Assembly: GCF_030408035.1 (NCBI RefSeq)
Contig: NZ_JASDCF010000013.1
Coordinates: forward strand, 1 to 64,000
Length of the DNA: 64,000 nucleotides
Direction: 5' to 3'
Source: Psychrobacter sp. APC 3426
GTDB taxonomy: Bacteria > Pseudomonadota > Gammaproteobacteria > Pseudomonadales > Moraxellaceae
Position 1 is the first letter of the stretch, and every line of letters begins with the position of its first letter. The position numbers and the translations under genes were made by a program. The notes beneath the pieces were generated by a model that had not been told where the DNA came from, ran no database searches, and saw nothing but the letters and a program-made list of their open reading frames with translations. Below, in pieces: positions 36,716 to 47,100 of this stretch.

Positions 36716-39715
36716 TCAAAAAAGCTCGCGAACGCCTAGCCATCGCTCTGCGAGTACCATCAAGCAGTCATACTCATCCTGACTGATTATCGTATCGTGT
36801 AACATGACGGTATGCAATGTGCTTAGCCATTGTCGATACTCATTATAGTCTATTTGACGGCTTTCTTGTTGCCTCTCTGGATAATTCTCTTTCCCCTGAG
36901 TCCCTATTATAGAGTCCGTAGCAATAGATGCAGGATGGGTGGGCACAGCATTAATAATAACCAATAGCTGAACGCTATTTAGACTTTGAACAGTTAATAA
37001 TAACCACTGCAAGTTAGCATCACTGACCGTGGTTAAATTAATATCAATCAAGCGCGCATGGCGGCGTAAATCTACAATATAGTGCGCAACGCTGTCATTA
37101 TTATAGCCGAGCCCTGACACATGTACTGAGCTATCTGGCGTCGATATCACTTGACCTTTGACGTCTTTCGATAGCCGGTATGCAAGCAACGTCAATATGG
37201 CTCTCTTAGCCACATTAATGCCATTAAACACCTGTCCAGAAGGATCAAGCTGAGCACATATATCACTCATACCCCTCTGTAATAGCGGTTGCCATTCAGC
37301 CTGTATGTCTCCATCATTATCGTTTAAAATTTCGGAAAATATCGGCAGTAACTGCTGTAAATGCAGCGCTTGCCATAACGATAGAATTGGTGAAACTTGC
37401 TGCGCTGGAGTTGATATTGTCGCATTATTCAAAGGAGTCGGTACTGACTGAACATCACCTGTTAAATATTTTTCATCTGATAAATTATCAGAAAAACTTT
37501 TGGTCAGATCAGCTGATAGCTGTTTTCCAAACAACTCAAGCATGCCTTGTTGATAGCGCAACAGCATCGTACGGCATTTTTGCTGCTTTACATAGTGTTG
37601 ATGCGCTTGGTTGCTATGACTGGTTTCGCTTTTTAGACGTAATTGATCAATGATGCTTTCTGATAAATCATGCTGGCGTAGTTTATTTACAGCAAATGCA
37701 ATCAAAGCACTATCTAAACGTCTATCAAGATTTGCAATTATTTTTAATAATTTATGGTCTAGCGTATGCGCTAAAACTTGAGGGTTACTGAAAGTACTAG
37801 GCTTCATCTTAGTATTAGCATTGGTGTCAGCAGCAAATACTCTATCGTTTGGAAGCCCAAGCCAAATATCTTTTAAATCATACATGCCAGTCGTAGATAT
37901 TGCCTGTCCTTGATGACAAAGCATGATGGCTTCTATTAGAGCTTGCGCCCCTAATGGATGATGACTGTGATTGAGCACATATTGTGATAATGTCACTTTG
38001 TTTATATCGTCAACACTAATCAAAGCTGCTGATGGCAAATCGCTGTCAGGTTTTGCCATCCATGGTTTTAACAGCTGATAAGTACCAATATCTTCTGCTA
38101 CCTGCAAACGCCCATCAACAACCACATCTCCCTCTACGACAAACTCAAGACCTACATCTGTTTCCAGTTTACTGCTAGATTCATCAGTAGAAAAATCTGA
38201 AACTTCATTGTCAGTCATATCATTAGGATTTTCGATGAAATTATTATCAACAGCATGATTAACAGATGTTGAGTGAGCTTTAGATATATGAGATTGGGGT
38301 GTGATTGCTTCTTTATTTCTGCTTAGGCTATTTGCTTTTATTGCTCTCCAATCACCAAGACGACGCTGTTCATATATCTCTTTTATTTTTTGCTGATTTA
38401 TGCGCTTCTCTCTTGCGACCTGAACGGCAAAGTCATGATAAGCATTGGCATTGATGGCACTCATACGCTCGCTTAAGCTAGGATGCGTAGCAAACCACGA
38501 AACATCACCCAGATCCGCCCCACTGCTGGCAAAAAAGAAGTGACTCAGCCCGTTAATATCAGCGATATTTGATAAGCGTGAACCAAGTGAATCTTGATGA
38601 ATGGCTTTTAAAGTTTCCATGATCGCAGGCGAGCGTGTCAGCTGCACGCTAGTCGCATCAGCGAGCAATTCACGCTGACGGTTAAAGCTATGCTTAATCA
38701 GCTGCGCACTTGCCATACTCGAAAAGCTCAACCCATGTAACAGCAATGTCCAAACACTGCGCGGTGCTTGCCGATCAATCTCAGGTCTATTTTGTAGCCA
38801 TCTGGACTGACTTTTTGCTGCTGACTGCTGCCTCTGTGACTGGCTGTGCCAGTAAGATACCCAATCGCTATGGCTCGTAAAGCTTGCTGTTTGCGCCTCA
38901 GTGCTGCGTGCATGACTATCGATTGCGCTTTGTGGCAAAGGCATGTCTCGATTAACAGCACTATTAAAAGAGCCATCAAAATAACTGCCTTGCCGACTAT
39001 AACCAGAGGCGTTATTACTGATAGGATCACTCCAGTCATACACTATCTGCAAGCCTGCCAGTACCACCATTAGCTGCAAATTGAATGTCGCATCGCCATG
39101 CAGGATATGACCATATTCATGACCAATAAGCCCATATAACCCCTCATCAGACAGCTTATCAAGCGCGCCTTGGGTGACGACTAACACCATATCCTGACTA
39201 TGGCGACCCGCGACAAAGCCATTGATGCCTTGCTCATCAGGCAGCACATAAAGAATTGGCATACTTAGACCAGAAGCAATGGCCAACTGCTGGGCAATCT
39301 CATAGTAACGCCGATAGACAGGCGGAAAATCACGCTCATCACGTACCGCTATATGACGATCACTAAAACGAACCTTGGCAACAGACTCATGCTGATGGGC
39401 GACTCCGCTGCTGTGTTCCCAAGCGTCCTGACTGTTATCGATAAACAAACGCACCGCACCCACGCGCTGGGCAATAGCACGACCACCAGCCTTTAAACGG
39501 CGATACTCTAAAAAGCTACCACCAATAAAGCTAGCCAACGTCCAAACAATGACCAGTACCAGTGCCCAATAATACACACCACCAGTAAATAAAGTAAGCA
39601 GCAGCGCCATTACCCCAAGCGCCACTGCTATATGTGCAAATACGATGAGAAAAAACAGCCCATAGAGCAATAGGCTGCGCTGAGTACGTGTCCGCTGTTC
39701 ACCAAAAAAATCCAT
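36716..39715 (-). CDS. M48-family membrane metalloprotease with long C-terminal region
   Basis: 999 aa. Two hydrophobic hairpins (about residues 12-42 and 46-66) precede an M48 protease domain with the zinc motif HEYGH at 199-203 and the downstream REVLADATS-like block (here RELLADATSVQL). Further hydrophobic segments flank it. After about residue 440 comes a polar stretch and then roughly 450 residues of helical sequence with no family I recognise. It lies 50 bases after lemA on the same strand, a pairing common in gammaproteobacteria. HtpX-like quality control of membrane proteins is the likely role. Confidence 0.82.
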   Translation of the reverse strand: MDFFGEQRTRTQRSLLLYGLFFLIVFAHIAVALGVMALLLTLFTGGVYYWALVLVIVWTLASFIGGSFLEYRRLKAGGRAIAQRVGAVRLFIDNSQDAWEHSSGVAHQHESVAKVRFSDRHIAVRDERDFPPVYRRYYEIAQQLAIASGLSMPILYVLPDEQGINGFVAGRHSQDMVLVVTQGALDKLSDEGLYGLIGHEYGHILHGDATFNLQLMVVLAGLQIVYDWSDPISNNASGYSRQGSYFDGSFNSAVNRDMPLPQSAIDSHARSTEAQTASFTSHSDWVSYWHSQSQRQQSAAKSQSRWLQNRPEIDRQAPRSVWTLLLHGLSFSSMASAQLIKHSFNRQRELLADATSVQLTRSPAIMETLKAIHQDSLGSRLSNIADINGLSHFFFASSGADLGDVSWFATHPSLSERMSAINANAYHDFAVQVAREKRINQQKIKEIYEQRRLGDWRAIKANSLSRNKEAITPQSHISKAHSTSVNHAVDNNFIENPNDMTDNEVSDFSTDESSSKLETDVGLEFVVEGDVVVDGRLQVAEDIGTYQLLKPWMAKPDSDLPSAALISVDDINKVTLSQYVLNHSHHPLGAQALIEAIMLCHQGQAISTTGMYDLKDIWLGLPNDRVFAADTNANTKMKPSTFSNPQVLAHTLDHKLLKIIANLDRRLDSALIAFAVNKLRQHDLSESIIDQLRLKSETSHSNQAHQHYVKQQKCRTMLLRYQQGMLELFGKQLSADLTKSFSDNLSDEKYLTGDVQSVPTPLNNATISTPAQQVSPILSLWQALHLQQLLPIFSEILNDNDGDIQAEWQPLLQRGMSDICAQLDPSGQVFNGINVAKRAILTLLAYRLSKDVKGQVISTPDSSVHVSGLGYNNDSVAHYIVDLRRHARLIDINLTTVSDANLQWLLLTVQSLNSVQLLVIINAVPTHPASIATDSIIGTQGKENYPERQQESRQIDYNEYRQWLSTLHTVMLHDTIISQDEYDCLMVLAERWLGVRELF

Positions 39716-39765
39716 CTATATGCCTGACTTAAAGATAGCTAAACGTATTTGAATATAATGAAATA

Positions 39766-40362
39766 TCAGCCCATATTGACGACAGGTGCTTGAGCAATTG
39801 CTTCTCTATCCTCAAACACTAACGGGCTAAGTGGGCGAAAGCCAAAGGTGCTGCTGACAAGATTGTTTGGGAACACTTCGCGGTCATTGTTATAAAACAT
39901 CACGCTATCATTATAATGCTGACGGGCAAAACCTATACGATTTTCCGTATTGGTCAGCTCATCCATCAACTCTTTAATCATACCGTCCGCTTTTAACTCA
40001 GGATATGCTTCCACGACCGCTGAGAATTGCCCCAAGGCTTTGGACAACATACCTTCTGCTTTGGCAAATAGCGCCATATGCTCAAGCGAGTCTGGTTGAT
40101 GCTTACTAGAATCCTGCAAGCTTTGAGCGTGATTACGCGCACTAATCACGCGGGTCAGTGTTTCTTCTTCGTGGGTCAAATAACGCTTGGCAGTCTCTAC
40201 CAAGTTTGGAATCAAATCATGACGGCGCTTTAGCTGCACATCTATTTGAGCAAAACCATTCTTCGCTTGGTTGCGCGCCCGCACCAACTTGTTAAATATC
40301 GACACGCCAAAAACAACAGCTAGCACCACAATAATAATAAATAGCCAAACGAACGTCTTCAT
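39766..40362 (-). CDS. LemA-family protein
   Basis: 198 aa. One N-terminal membrane helix (residues 4-24) is followed by the LemA coiled helical domain: RARNQAKNGFAQIDVQLKRR (part), DLIPNLVETAKRYLTHEEETL (part), and LTNTENRIGFARQHYND. LemA proteins are membrane-anchored helical bundles of unknown activity, often paired with M48 proteases or TPM-domain proteins. The gene directly precedes the M48 gene, suggesting a joint complex. Confidence 0.88.
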   Translation of the reverse strand: MKTFVWLFIIIVVLAVVFGVSIFNKLVRARNQAKNGFAQIDVQLKRRHDLIPNLVETAKRYLTHEEETLTRVISARNHAQSLQDSSKHQPDSLEHMALFAKAEGMLSKALGQFSAVVEAYPELKADGMIKELMDELTNTENRIGFARQHYNDSVMFYNNDREVFPNNLVSSTFGFRPLSPLVFEDREAIAQAPVVNMG

Positions 40363-40471
40363 AATTAATCCTCAAAGCTTTCAGTATTCATACCAATGGT
40401 AATAATCTTTAATATCTTATTTTAACCCATCTTAACCACTGAAACCTCAGAATCAGACGAAATACAGGCAC

Positions 40472-40500
40472 AAAAAAAGCCCTTTATAATGAAGGGCTTA
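40472..40500 (-). terminator. Terminator downstream of the SRP RNA
   Basis: AAGCCCTTC pairs with AAAGGGCTT on the minus strand around a short loop, followed by TTTTTTTG. Confidence 0.7.
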
Positions 40501-40565
40501 ATATGTCAATCGAGCATTTTTAATATTATCGTTAAAGCTTTACTCAAATTTTAGGCAAAAAAAAG

Positions 40566-40672
40566 CGACTCCATCAGCACATCCTCGGCACACATTATAA
40601 CTATTACCGTTGCTACCTTCCGGTCCTGGCGGGATTCATAGAACAATGTTGCGAGGCTACCAATGGAGCCAC
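40566..40672 (-). ncRNA. ffs: Signal recognition particle 4.5S RNA
   Basis: On the minus strand the apex carries CCAGGACCGGAAGGTAGCAA, the almost invariant Ffh-binding domain of bacterial small SRP RNA. The ends pair (GGCTCCAT at 40670-40663 with ATGGAGTC near the other end), giving one long hairpin of about 105 nt, the usual size. A T tract follows the 3' end. The 300 bp between this RNA and the SIMPL gene holds nothing else I can support. Confidence 0.92.
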
Positions 40673-40985
40673 CAGTTGCAGATTATACAAGAATTTTTTA
40701 GTATTGCAACCCCTAGCTCAAACTGTTTACTTTAGGAGATATAAAACTCTTTGAGCTTATGTGCTAAAAGACCGTGTAACGTTCACCTAATCCATAGCGC
40801 TAGCCCGTAACGTAAGTGACAAAACTCTCACAGCAACCCCATTAATTTCTGCTATTTTACTTACAGCATGTTAAATAAAAAATGAACACAAACAGCAGCT
40901 AACATAATAATTTTTAAATGAGACATCGGAATACGCATTATTACGATGTGACTCATAATTATGATTACCTACTTAGGAGATAGCC

Positions 40986-41702
40986 ATGAAAAACATTTTG
41001 ATGAATAAAACAGCAATAGCCACTGGTACGGCCGCCTTACTAACAGTGATGATGAGCAGCGCACACGCAGAACCAACAGGCTATGACCAGCTTACTTTTC
41101 AAACGGAAGTCAAGGAAGAAATTCAAAATGATGAAGTGCGCGCAAGTATGTACAAAAAAGCACAAGCAAACACGTCCAAGGCTCTGGCTACGACCCTTAA
41201 CACGTCTATCAATAACGCCATGAAAATCGCTAAACGCTACCCTAGTGTGACAGTCAGTACAGGGCAGCAGCGCACCTACCCTCGCTATGATAAAAATGAC
41301 AAAATCATCGGCTGGACAGGACAGGCAAGTATAGACCTGAAAAGCACAGACTTTGCAGCGACCAGCCAGCTCATTGCCGACTTACAAGAAACCTTGGTCA
41401 TGGAGAATCTAAATTTTGGTGTCTCAGATGCCAAAAAAGATGCGCTTGAGCAAAAACTGATGACTGATGCTTCTCGCGCCTTTCAAAACCAAGCTAAAAG
41501 CCTCACACGCGCTTGGGATGCTCGCGGCTATCGCGTGGTAAACGTCAATCTAAATACGGGTAGCAATTACCCTCGCCCTATGTATAGCAGCATGAATATG
41601 AGAGCAGAAGCAGCGGATGCCTCAGTACCAAGCCAAAGCTTCGAATCTGGTAATAGCACCATTTCAGTCACTGCTAACGGCACGATTGAGCTAACTAAAT
41701 AA
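40986..41702 (+). CDS. Periplasmic SIMPL-domain (DUF541) protein
   Basis: 238 aa. A signal peptide ends at SSAHA (about residue 28). The following TFQTEVKEEIQNDEVRASM and ASIDLKSTDFAATSQLIADL, with LNFGVSDAKKDALEQKLM later, match the SIMPL/DUF541 (YggE-like) domain. It should be a soluble periplasmic protein; the family has been linked to oxidative stress and surface binding, without a known reaction. TTAGGAG precedes the ATG. Confidence 0.8.
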   Translation: MKNILMNKTAIATGTAALLTVMMSSAHAEPTGYDQLTFQTEVKEEIQNDEVRASMYKKAQANTSKALATTLNTSINNAMKIAKRYPSVTVSTGQQRTYPRYDKNDKIIGWTGQASIDLKSTDFAATSQLIADLQETLVMENLNFGVSDAKKDALEQKLMTDASRAFQNQAKSLTRAWDARGYRVVNVNLNTGSNYPRPMYSSMNMRAEAADASVPSQSFESGNSTISVTANGTIELTK

Positions 41703-41755
41703 TGGAGTTAAGTTCATTAGATGTCGGCTAATTAAAGAGTTTTTAATTGAATAAA

Positions 41756-41797
41756 AAAAAGGGCAGTCACTTACCGAAGTGGGCTGTCCCTTTTTTG
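41756..41797. terminator. Bidirectional terminator
   Basis: AAGGGCAGTCACTT pairs with AAGTGGGCTGTCCCTT, with T residues on the plus strand and an A tract (T on the minus) on the other side. It separates the SIMPL gene from the convergent DUF4124 gene. Confidence 0.85.
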
Positions 41798-41869
41798 AGA
41801 TATTAAAGATCAAGCACTTTAGGCGCAATGCTATATTCAGCTATTGCCCAAATTTAGCTATCGCCCAAC

Positions 41870-42676
41870 TCATTTGGTAAAAGCATCATTAGTCACAGGT
41901 TGGCTGTTTTGTATGTTTCGCTGACTACTCTCTTTTTGACGCATTTTTAATAACACTTTTTGATGCCAAGGTAGTCGCTGATACGCTAAAAGCTGTTCTG
42001 CTATTTTCTTATCCTTTTGCAAGGTTTGCGTATTTTGGATTACATGAACCGTACGCTCAACCCGTTTTAATATCTGTCCTTTATCGCTTTTTACTACTGC
42101 TTTTATACTATGCACCCCTGGCAGTATGTCAACGGTCGCTATTGAAGCATTCAGGCCTTGCGCCACTTCATTCTCATCTAAGTAAATACTCACACTATCC
42201 CCCGCTTGTAACGCAGGCTTTACTTGTATATTCACGTCAATATTCTGCACTGGACGACGATAAGCGCGTTCCTCGCTAGGCTCTATCATCGTCAATTGAT
42301 AATTGGTAGGGACTTTAGTTGTCGTATTTAAACCGGCACTGGTCGTACTAGATGGCTGATTGTTTGCAGCGTTGTTTGAAGTACTAGTCGAAGCGCTAGT
42401 TGAGCCACTGCTTGAGCCAATAGTTTCAGCACCTGTGGATATTCCAATCTGACTAACCTGTTTACCAGCCTTTTGCTCATAGCTTTGAGGGCGATCGGTA
42501 AAGGTGACTTGACCTGTTTTTTCATCGATTACTTTGTAGATAGGCGCAGCATTTGCTATAGATAGTTGCAAACTCGCTGAAGTAACAACCAAACCAGCCA
42601 GTAGCCCAATGAATTTTTGAGAGCTAGACGGTAAGCTGTCTCGTTTGTTTATTTTACTTCTCAAATGCATATACAT
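41870..42676 (-). CDS. DUF4124-domain exported protein
   Basis: 268 aa. The N-terminus is basic and followed by a hydrophobic segment ending ANA (about residue 43). Then comes the DUF4124 motif IYKVIDEKTGQVTFTDRP. A Ser/Thr/Asn-rich linker (residues 85-115) leads to a beta-rich domain with VSIYLDENEVAQG and GVHSIKAVVKSDKG. It lies downstream of glnA on the same strand, as DUF4124 genes do in many gammaproteobacteria, but a terminator separates them. Function unknown. Confidence 0.8.
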   Translation of the reverse strand: MYMHLRSKINKRDSLPSSSQKFIGLLAGLVVTSASLQLSIANAAPIYKVIDEKTGQVTFTDRPQSYEQKAGKQVSQIGISTGAETIGSSSGSTSASTSTSNNAANNQPSSTTSAGLNTTTKVPTNYQLTMIEPSEERAYRRPVQNIDVNIQVKPALQAGDSVSIYLDENEVAQGLNASIATVDILPGVHSIKAVVKSDKGQILKRVERTVHVIQNTQTLQKDKKIAEQLLAYQRLPWHQKVLLKMRQKESSQRNIQNSQPVTNDAFTK

Positions 42677-42807
42677 AGTCAGTCAACCTAATCAGTACGT
42701 ATTATTGTCAATATAACTTTATTACTACTATTATGCGGTACTTTTCATATGAAAACAGTAGTGATTTTCTACAAATTCATACCTTTTGCATCCATGTTGT
42801 TTTATGC

Positions 42808-42847
42808 AAAAAAAACCAGCTAAGTTCTCCTTAGCTGGTTTTTTTTA
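42808..42847 (-). terminator. Terminator of glnA
   Basis: AACCAGCTAAG pairs with CTTAGCTGGTT around a short loop, followed on the minus strand by TTTTTTG. Confidence 0.88.
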
Positions 42848-42876
42848 TTAAAATCCTTACACGTGCTAATTAATGA

Positions 42877-44286
42877 TTAGCAGCTGTAGTACAGGTCAAA
42901 TTCAACTGGGTGTACAGTGACATTGACACGTTGTACTTCTTCTTCTTTTAGAGCAATGAATGCTTCAAGCATCTCTTCGGTGAACACATCACCTTTTAAT
43001 AAGAACTCATGATCATCACGTAATGCTTGTAGTGCCACTTCTAAGTTCTCTGCAACCGTTGGGATTTGTGCTTCTTCTTCTGGTGGTAAGTCATACAAGT
43101 TCTTATCAGCCGCTTCACCTGGATGCATTTTGTTTTGGATGCCATCAAGGCCAGCCATCAATAGCGCAGCAAAGGTTAAGTACGGGTTAGCTGCAGGATC
43201 TGGGAAACGTGCTTCTACACGTACCGCTTTTGGGCTGCTAACGTGTGGAATACGAATAGAGGCTGAGCGGTTAGAGGCTGAGTAAGCAAGCTTAATCGGC
43301 GCTTCATAATGCGGCACCAGACGCTTATAGCTGTTGGTCGATGGGTTGGTAATGGCATTCAAGGCACGGGCGTGCTTGATGATACCGCCGATGAAATATA
43401 GCGCTGTCTCAGACAGACCAGCATACTCATCACCAGAGAAAGTGTTTACGCCGTCTTTTGAGATAGACATATGCACGTGCATACCTGAACCGTTATCACC
43501 AACCACAGGCTTTGGCATAAAGGTGGCTGTTTTGCCAAACTGATGCGCAACGTTATGAACCACATATTTCAACTGCTGCACTTCATCCGCTTTACGTACT
43601 AGGGTGTTGAACGCAACACCAATCTCTGACTGACAAGGCGCGACTTCATGGTGATGCACTTCAACACAGCCTTCGCCGATGATTTCTTCTAGACGCTCAC
43701 ACATGACAGAACGCATGTCTTGTGAGCTATCGATTGGTGGTACTGGGAAATAAGCACCTTTCACACGTGGACGGTGTCCCATGTTGCCCCAGTCATAGTC
43801 ATTATTGGTCGACCATGCCGCTTCTTCAGCGACAATCTTGTGGCTGACACCTGACATCTCAATCGACCATTTCACTTCGTCGAATACAAAAAACTCAGGC
43901 TCAGGACCGAAGTAAGCAGTATCACCGATACCCGTTGATTTTAAATACTCTTCAGCACGGCGGGCGATAGAACGTGGGTCGCGGTCGTAGCCTTGCAAGG
44001 TCGTTGGCTCAATGATGTCACAAGTTACCACCACAGTCACCGAATCAAAGAACGGGTCGATAAAAGCAGTTTCTGGGTCAGGGCGTAAAATCATGTCTGA
44101 GGCTTCGATGCCTTTCCAGCCAGCAATGGATGAGCCATCGAACATCTTGCCATCTTCCATCACTTCTTCGTCAACGCTATGCGCTGGAAAGCTGATGTGC
44201 TGCTCTTTACCACGGGTATCGGTAAAGCGAAAATCAACCCATTTGGCATTAGATGATTTGATAAGATCCAGTAGTTTATTCGACAT
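42877..44286 (-). CDS. glnA: Glutamine synthetase, type I
   Basis: 469 aa. It joins ammonia to glutamate with [49 protein letters not shown] and NRSASIRIP are the active-site blocks. The adenylylation tyrosine is Tyr398 in [10 protein letters not shown], so GlnE-type control is expected. CGGAGA precedes the ATG. The long region upstream carries a sigma-54-like promoter and NtrC-like sites, consistent with nitrogen control of transcription. Confidence 0.96.
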   Translation of the reverse strand: MSNKLLDLIKSSNAKWVDFRFTDTRGKEQHISFPAHSVDEEVMEDGKMFDGSSIAGWKGIEASDMILRPDPETAFIDPFFDSVTVVVTCDIIEPTTLQGYDRDPRSIARRAEEYLKSTGIGDTAYFGPEPEFFVFDEVKWSIEMSGVSHKIVAEEAAWSTNNDYDWGNMGHRPRVKGAYFPVPPIDSSQDMRSVMCERLEEIIGEGCVEVHHHEVAPCQSEIGVAFNTLVRKADEVQQLKYVVHNVAHQFGKTATFMPKPVVGDNGSGMHVHMSISKDGVNTFSGDEYAGLSETALYFIGGIIKHARALNAITNPSTNSYKRLVPHYEAPIKLAYSASNRSASIRIPHVSSPKAVRVEARFPDPAANPYLTFAALLMAGLDGIQNKMHPGEAADKNLYDLPPEEEAQIPTVAENLEVALQALRDDHEFLLKGDVFTEEMLEAFIALKEEEVQRVNVTVHPVEFDLYYSC

Positions 44287-44630
44287 GAATAGTCTCCGTT
44301 GTGTTGATTGGTTTTTTGTGATTTAAAGTGAGTGGTATACGTTGCTTTTTAGGAATATAAGTTTCAAACATATTAGCTAGGTATCTGAAGCTAAATAGCG
44401 TGTTCAATATTATGCTTATTATCAGCACCATCAATAGCATTTATCAGAGTATTTCGCTGATGTGAAATATAAAATTTCGTACACCCAATCAATTCTGCTG
44501 CTATTTTAGCAATATATCGCTGACAATGCTGAACTCTTCAGACGCTTAACGATAATTATTTTCAGGCTGACATCTTGTATTAGACAGTCCGGCAGACTTT
44601 GATATTGACAGTCCTTGATATTAATAATAT

Positions 44631-44646
44631 TGCAACTGCTATGCCA
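44631..44646 (-). promoter_or_regulatory. Sigma-54-like promoter for glnA
   Basis: Read on the minus strand, TGGCATAGCAGTTGCA has GG at -24 and GC at -12 with the required ten bases between them, close to the consensus TGGCAC-N5-TTGCW. Transcription would start near 44618, leaving a leader of about 330 bases before glnA. Confidence 0.6.
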
Positions 44647-44809
44647 AGTTATTATATCGATTTTAATGGAGCATACTAAAAAAACCTAATAGTGTGGCTA
44701 TAAGCCTTGTACAGCAGATAATATGAGGTTTCATGACTGCTATATGCAGATGGCTAACAAAACAGTGACTGCCCAAATTATCATCAATCGCAAATATTTA
44801 AAGCCAATA

Positions 44810-44912
44810 TGCACCATATGGGTGCGCATTCAACCATATTACTAAAAGGCATTGTGCTGTTATGGTGCATGCAGCGTCTGAACGGCGCTTCATCGTGCAC
44901 CACAACCAGTGG
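44810..44912. promoter_or_regulatory. NtrC-like enhancer sites upstream of glnA
   Basis: Site 1 (44810-44826) is TGCACCATATGGGTGCG, close to E. coli glnA NtrC site TGCACCAACATGGTGCT. Site 2 (44853-44869), TGTGCTGTTATGGTGCA, keeps one good half. A weaker site 3 (44896-44912) starts TGCACCA. Centres are 43 bp apart, four helical turns. They lie about 165-280 bp upstream of the sigma-54-like promoter, a normal enhancer distance. Confidence 0.55.
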
Positions 44913-45181
44913 CCTTATCTAACTTTCTACATAAAAAGTTGCATGAATGCAGCCCTCAATACGCTATTTTTATAATGTACCTATTTATAGGTTTACTCAC
45001 TCACCTTATGCCTGTTCAATAGCCCACGTTTGATAGACAGTAAAATAGTGGTAAGATAATGCCGTCTAACGACAGCACTAAACGCTGTCAAAATAGTTAA
45101 GACGTGAATACTAAGAAAATAACAACCGCACAATCATTCTTGTCACTATAAATATAGCCAAATCAATGAGTTGAAAACCTA

Positions 45182-45805
45182 ATGATTTTGATGATCGATA
45201 ACTACGACAGTTTTACATACAATATTGTACAGTACTTCGGTGAATTGCAGCAGAACATCACCGTCTGGCGTAATGATCAGGCCACGATTGAGCAGATAAA
45301 AACATTAGCTCCTGATGCCATTATTATTGGCCCAGGTCCCTGTGACCCAGACCGTGCAGGTATTTCGCTAGAGGTAATAGATACCTTTAAAGGCGTCATA
45401 CCTATATTGGGCATTTGCCTAGGGCATCAGGCGATTGGCCAGGCATTCGGTGGTCAGGTCGTCAAAGCAGGTGAAGTGATGCATGGGCGCTTATCAGATA
45501 TTTACCACAATAACGAAGGCATATTTGCAGATCTACCTAGCCCCTCACAAGCGACGCGCTACCATTCCCTTGTCATCGATAAAACCAGTCTACCCGCTTG
45601 TTTAAAGATGACTGCATGGACACAAAATAGTGACGGTAGCATTGAAGAGATTATGGGCATACGTCATGATACATTTGCCATCGAAGGGGTACAGTTCCAT
45701 CCTGAGTCTATTTTAAGCGAAGCAGGTTATCAGCTTCTTAATAACTTCTTACAAACTCACAATTTGGCAGTATTGCACTCAGATGAGTTACCACAAGTTG
45801 GCTAA
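45182..45805 (+). CDS. trpG: Anthranilate/aminodeoxychorismate synthase glutaminase subunit
   Basis: 207 aa. A class I glutamine amidotransferase supplying ammonia to TrpE (and possibly PabB). The nucleophile Cys79 lies in [10 protein letters not shown], and His/Glu of the triad in [19 protein letters not shown] opens it. It is the first gene of trpG-trpD-trpC. trpE is not in the window. The leader holds a GACAGC/GCTGTC hairpin at about 45071-45090, but I see no Trp-rich leader peptide. Confidence 0.94.
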   Translation: MILMIDNYDSFTYNIVQYFGELQQNITVWRNDQATIEQIKTLAPDAIIIGPGPCDPDRAGISLEVIDTFKGVIPILGICLGHQAIGQAFGGQVVKAGEVMHGRLSDIYHNNEGIFADLPSPSQATRYHSLVIDKTSLPACLKMTAWTQNSDGSIEEIMGIRHDTFAIEGVQFHPESILSEAGYQLLNNFLQTHNLAVLHSDELPQVG

Positions 45806-45906
45806 TGATGGACGACTGAAAAGCTGATTGATAATAATATGAAGACGAATAATAAAAAATTTAACCACTTTAAAACCACTCTATAAAAATATTAAGCGAG
45901 AATACA

Positions 45907-47031
45907 ATGAGCATGACAAAAACAGAGGAAAACCTCACTCCAGATAATATTGCTCAACTGTCTGACGAAGACACGCATAAATTATTGACGACAGCCTTGG
46001 CTAGAATCTTTCAACACATTGATTTAACCTTTGATGAGATGTATCGAGTCATGCTGATTATTATGCAGGGCAGATGTAGCGATGCCATAATGGGCGCTAT
46101 TTTGACTGGTCTGCGTATGAAGGGCGAATCTATCGATGAGATTACCGCCTCCGCTAGCGCCATGCGAGCATTAGCTGCTAACATCGAACCTAAAGGTTGT
46201 GACTATATGGTCGACATCGTTGGCACAGGTGGCGATGGTGCCAACTTATTCAACGTCTCTACTGCCTCAGCCTTTGTGGTGGCAGCTGCCGGTGCGCAGG
46301 TTGCCAAACACGGCAACCGAGGTGTCTCGACTAAATCTGGTAGCTCCGACTTGCTTGAACAAGCGGGTATCAGTCTAACGCTCACCCCTGAACAAGCCAA
46401 AGACTGTATCGAAAATGAAGGCGTTGGATTCTTATTTGCACCCAATCACCACAGTGCCATGCGTTATGCCAATCCAGTCCGCCGTGAACTAAAAGCACGG
46501 ACAATTTTTAATATTTTAGGGCCATTAACCAACCCGGCTGGCACCCCCAATTTGGTGATTGGTGTTTTTACTGCCCAACTGTGTGAGCCTATCGCCAAAG
46601 TGATGAAAAACTTGGGCGCACGTCACGTCATGGTCGTGGGTGCAAAAGATGGCTTAGATGAGATTAGCCTTGCTACGTCTACGACTGTTGCAGAACTAAA
46701 AGATGGTGAGATATCTGTGTATGAGATGATGCCAGAAGATGCGGGTATTGAATCACAAACGCTCATCGGCCTCGATGTAGACTCTCCACAGCAAAGTCTT
46801 GAGCTGATACGCGCCGCTTTATCAGGTGAAGATACCAATGACCGTGCGGTTCTGAAAGCACGTGATATGATTGCACTCAATGCTGGAGCAGCCATTTATA
46901 CAGCAGGGCTTGCCAGCAACTACCCTAATGGGGTCAGCCGAGCACAGAAGGTCATTCAAAATGGCGATGCTTTGACTAAGCTTGAATCTTTAGCCAAATA
47001 TACGCAGAAGCTGGCGGCCAATGCATCATAG
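45907..47031 (+). CDS. trpD: Anthranilate phosphoribosyltransferase
   Basis: 374 aa. It attaches phosphoribose to anthranilate in tryptophan synthesis. The PRPP-binding glycine motif is VGTGGDGANLFNVST, followed by KHGNRGVSTKSGSSDLLE and FLFAPNHHSAM. It starts about 100 bases after trpG and is followed 69 bases later by trpC. The N-terminus is about 30 residues longer than usual. Confidence 0.95.
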   Translation: MSMTKTEENLTPDNIAQLSDEDTHKLLTTALARIFQHIDLTFDEMYRVMLIIMQGRCSDAIMGAILTGLRMKGESIDEITASASAMRALAANIEPKGCDYMVDIVGTGGDGANLFNVSTASAFVVAAAGAQVAKHGNRGVSTKSGSSDLLEQAGISLTLTPEQAKDCIENEGVGFLFAPNHHSAMRYANPVRRELKARTIFNILGPLTNPAGTPNLVIGVFTAQLCEPIAKVMKNLGARHVMVVGAKDGLDEISLATSTTVAELKDGEISVYEMMPEDAGIESQTLIGLDVDSPQQSLELIRAALSGEDTNDRAVLKARDMIALNAGAAIYTAGLASNYPNGVSRAQKVIQNGDALTKLESLAKYTQKLAANAS

Positions 47032-47100
47032 ATATCAAACCAATTGCTAATCAAATTTAATCAGCCACTGCTGCCTATTTACCTTTAATGATAACTGGAT

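Noticed and set aside
45060..45181. Possible trp attenuator in front of trpG
   Set aside because: A GACAGC/GCTGTC hairpin exists, but there is no Trp-rich leader peptide and no T tract.
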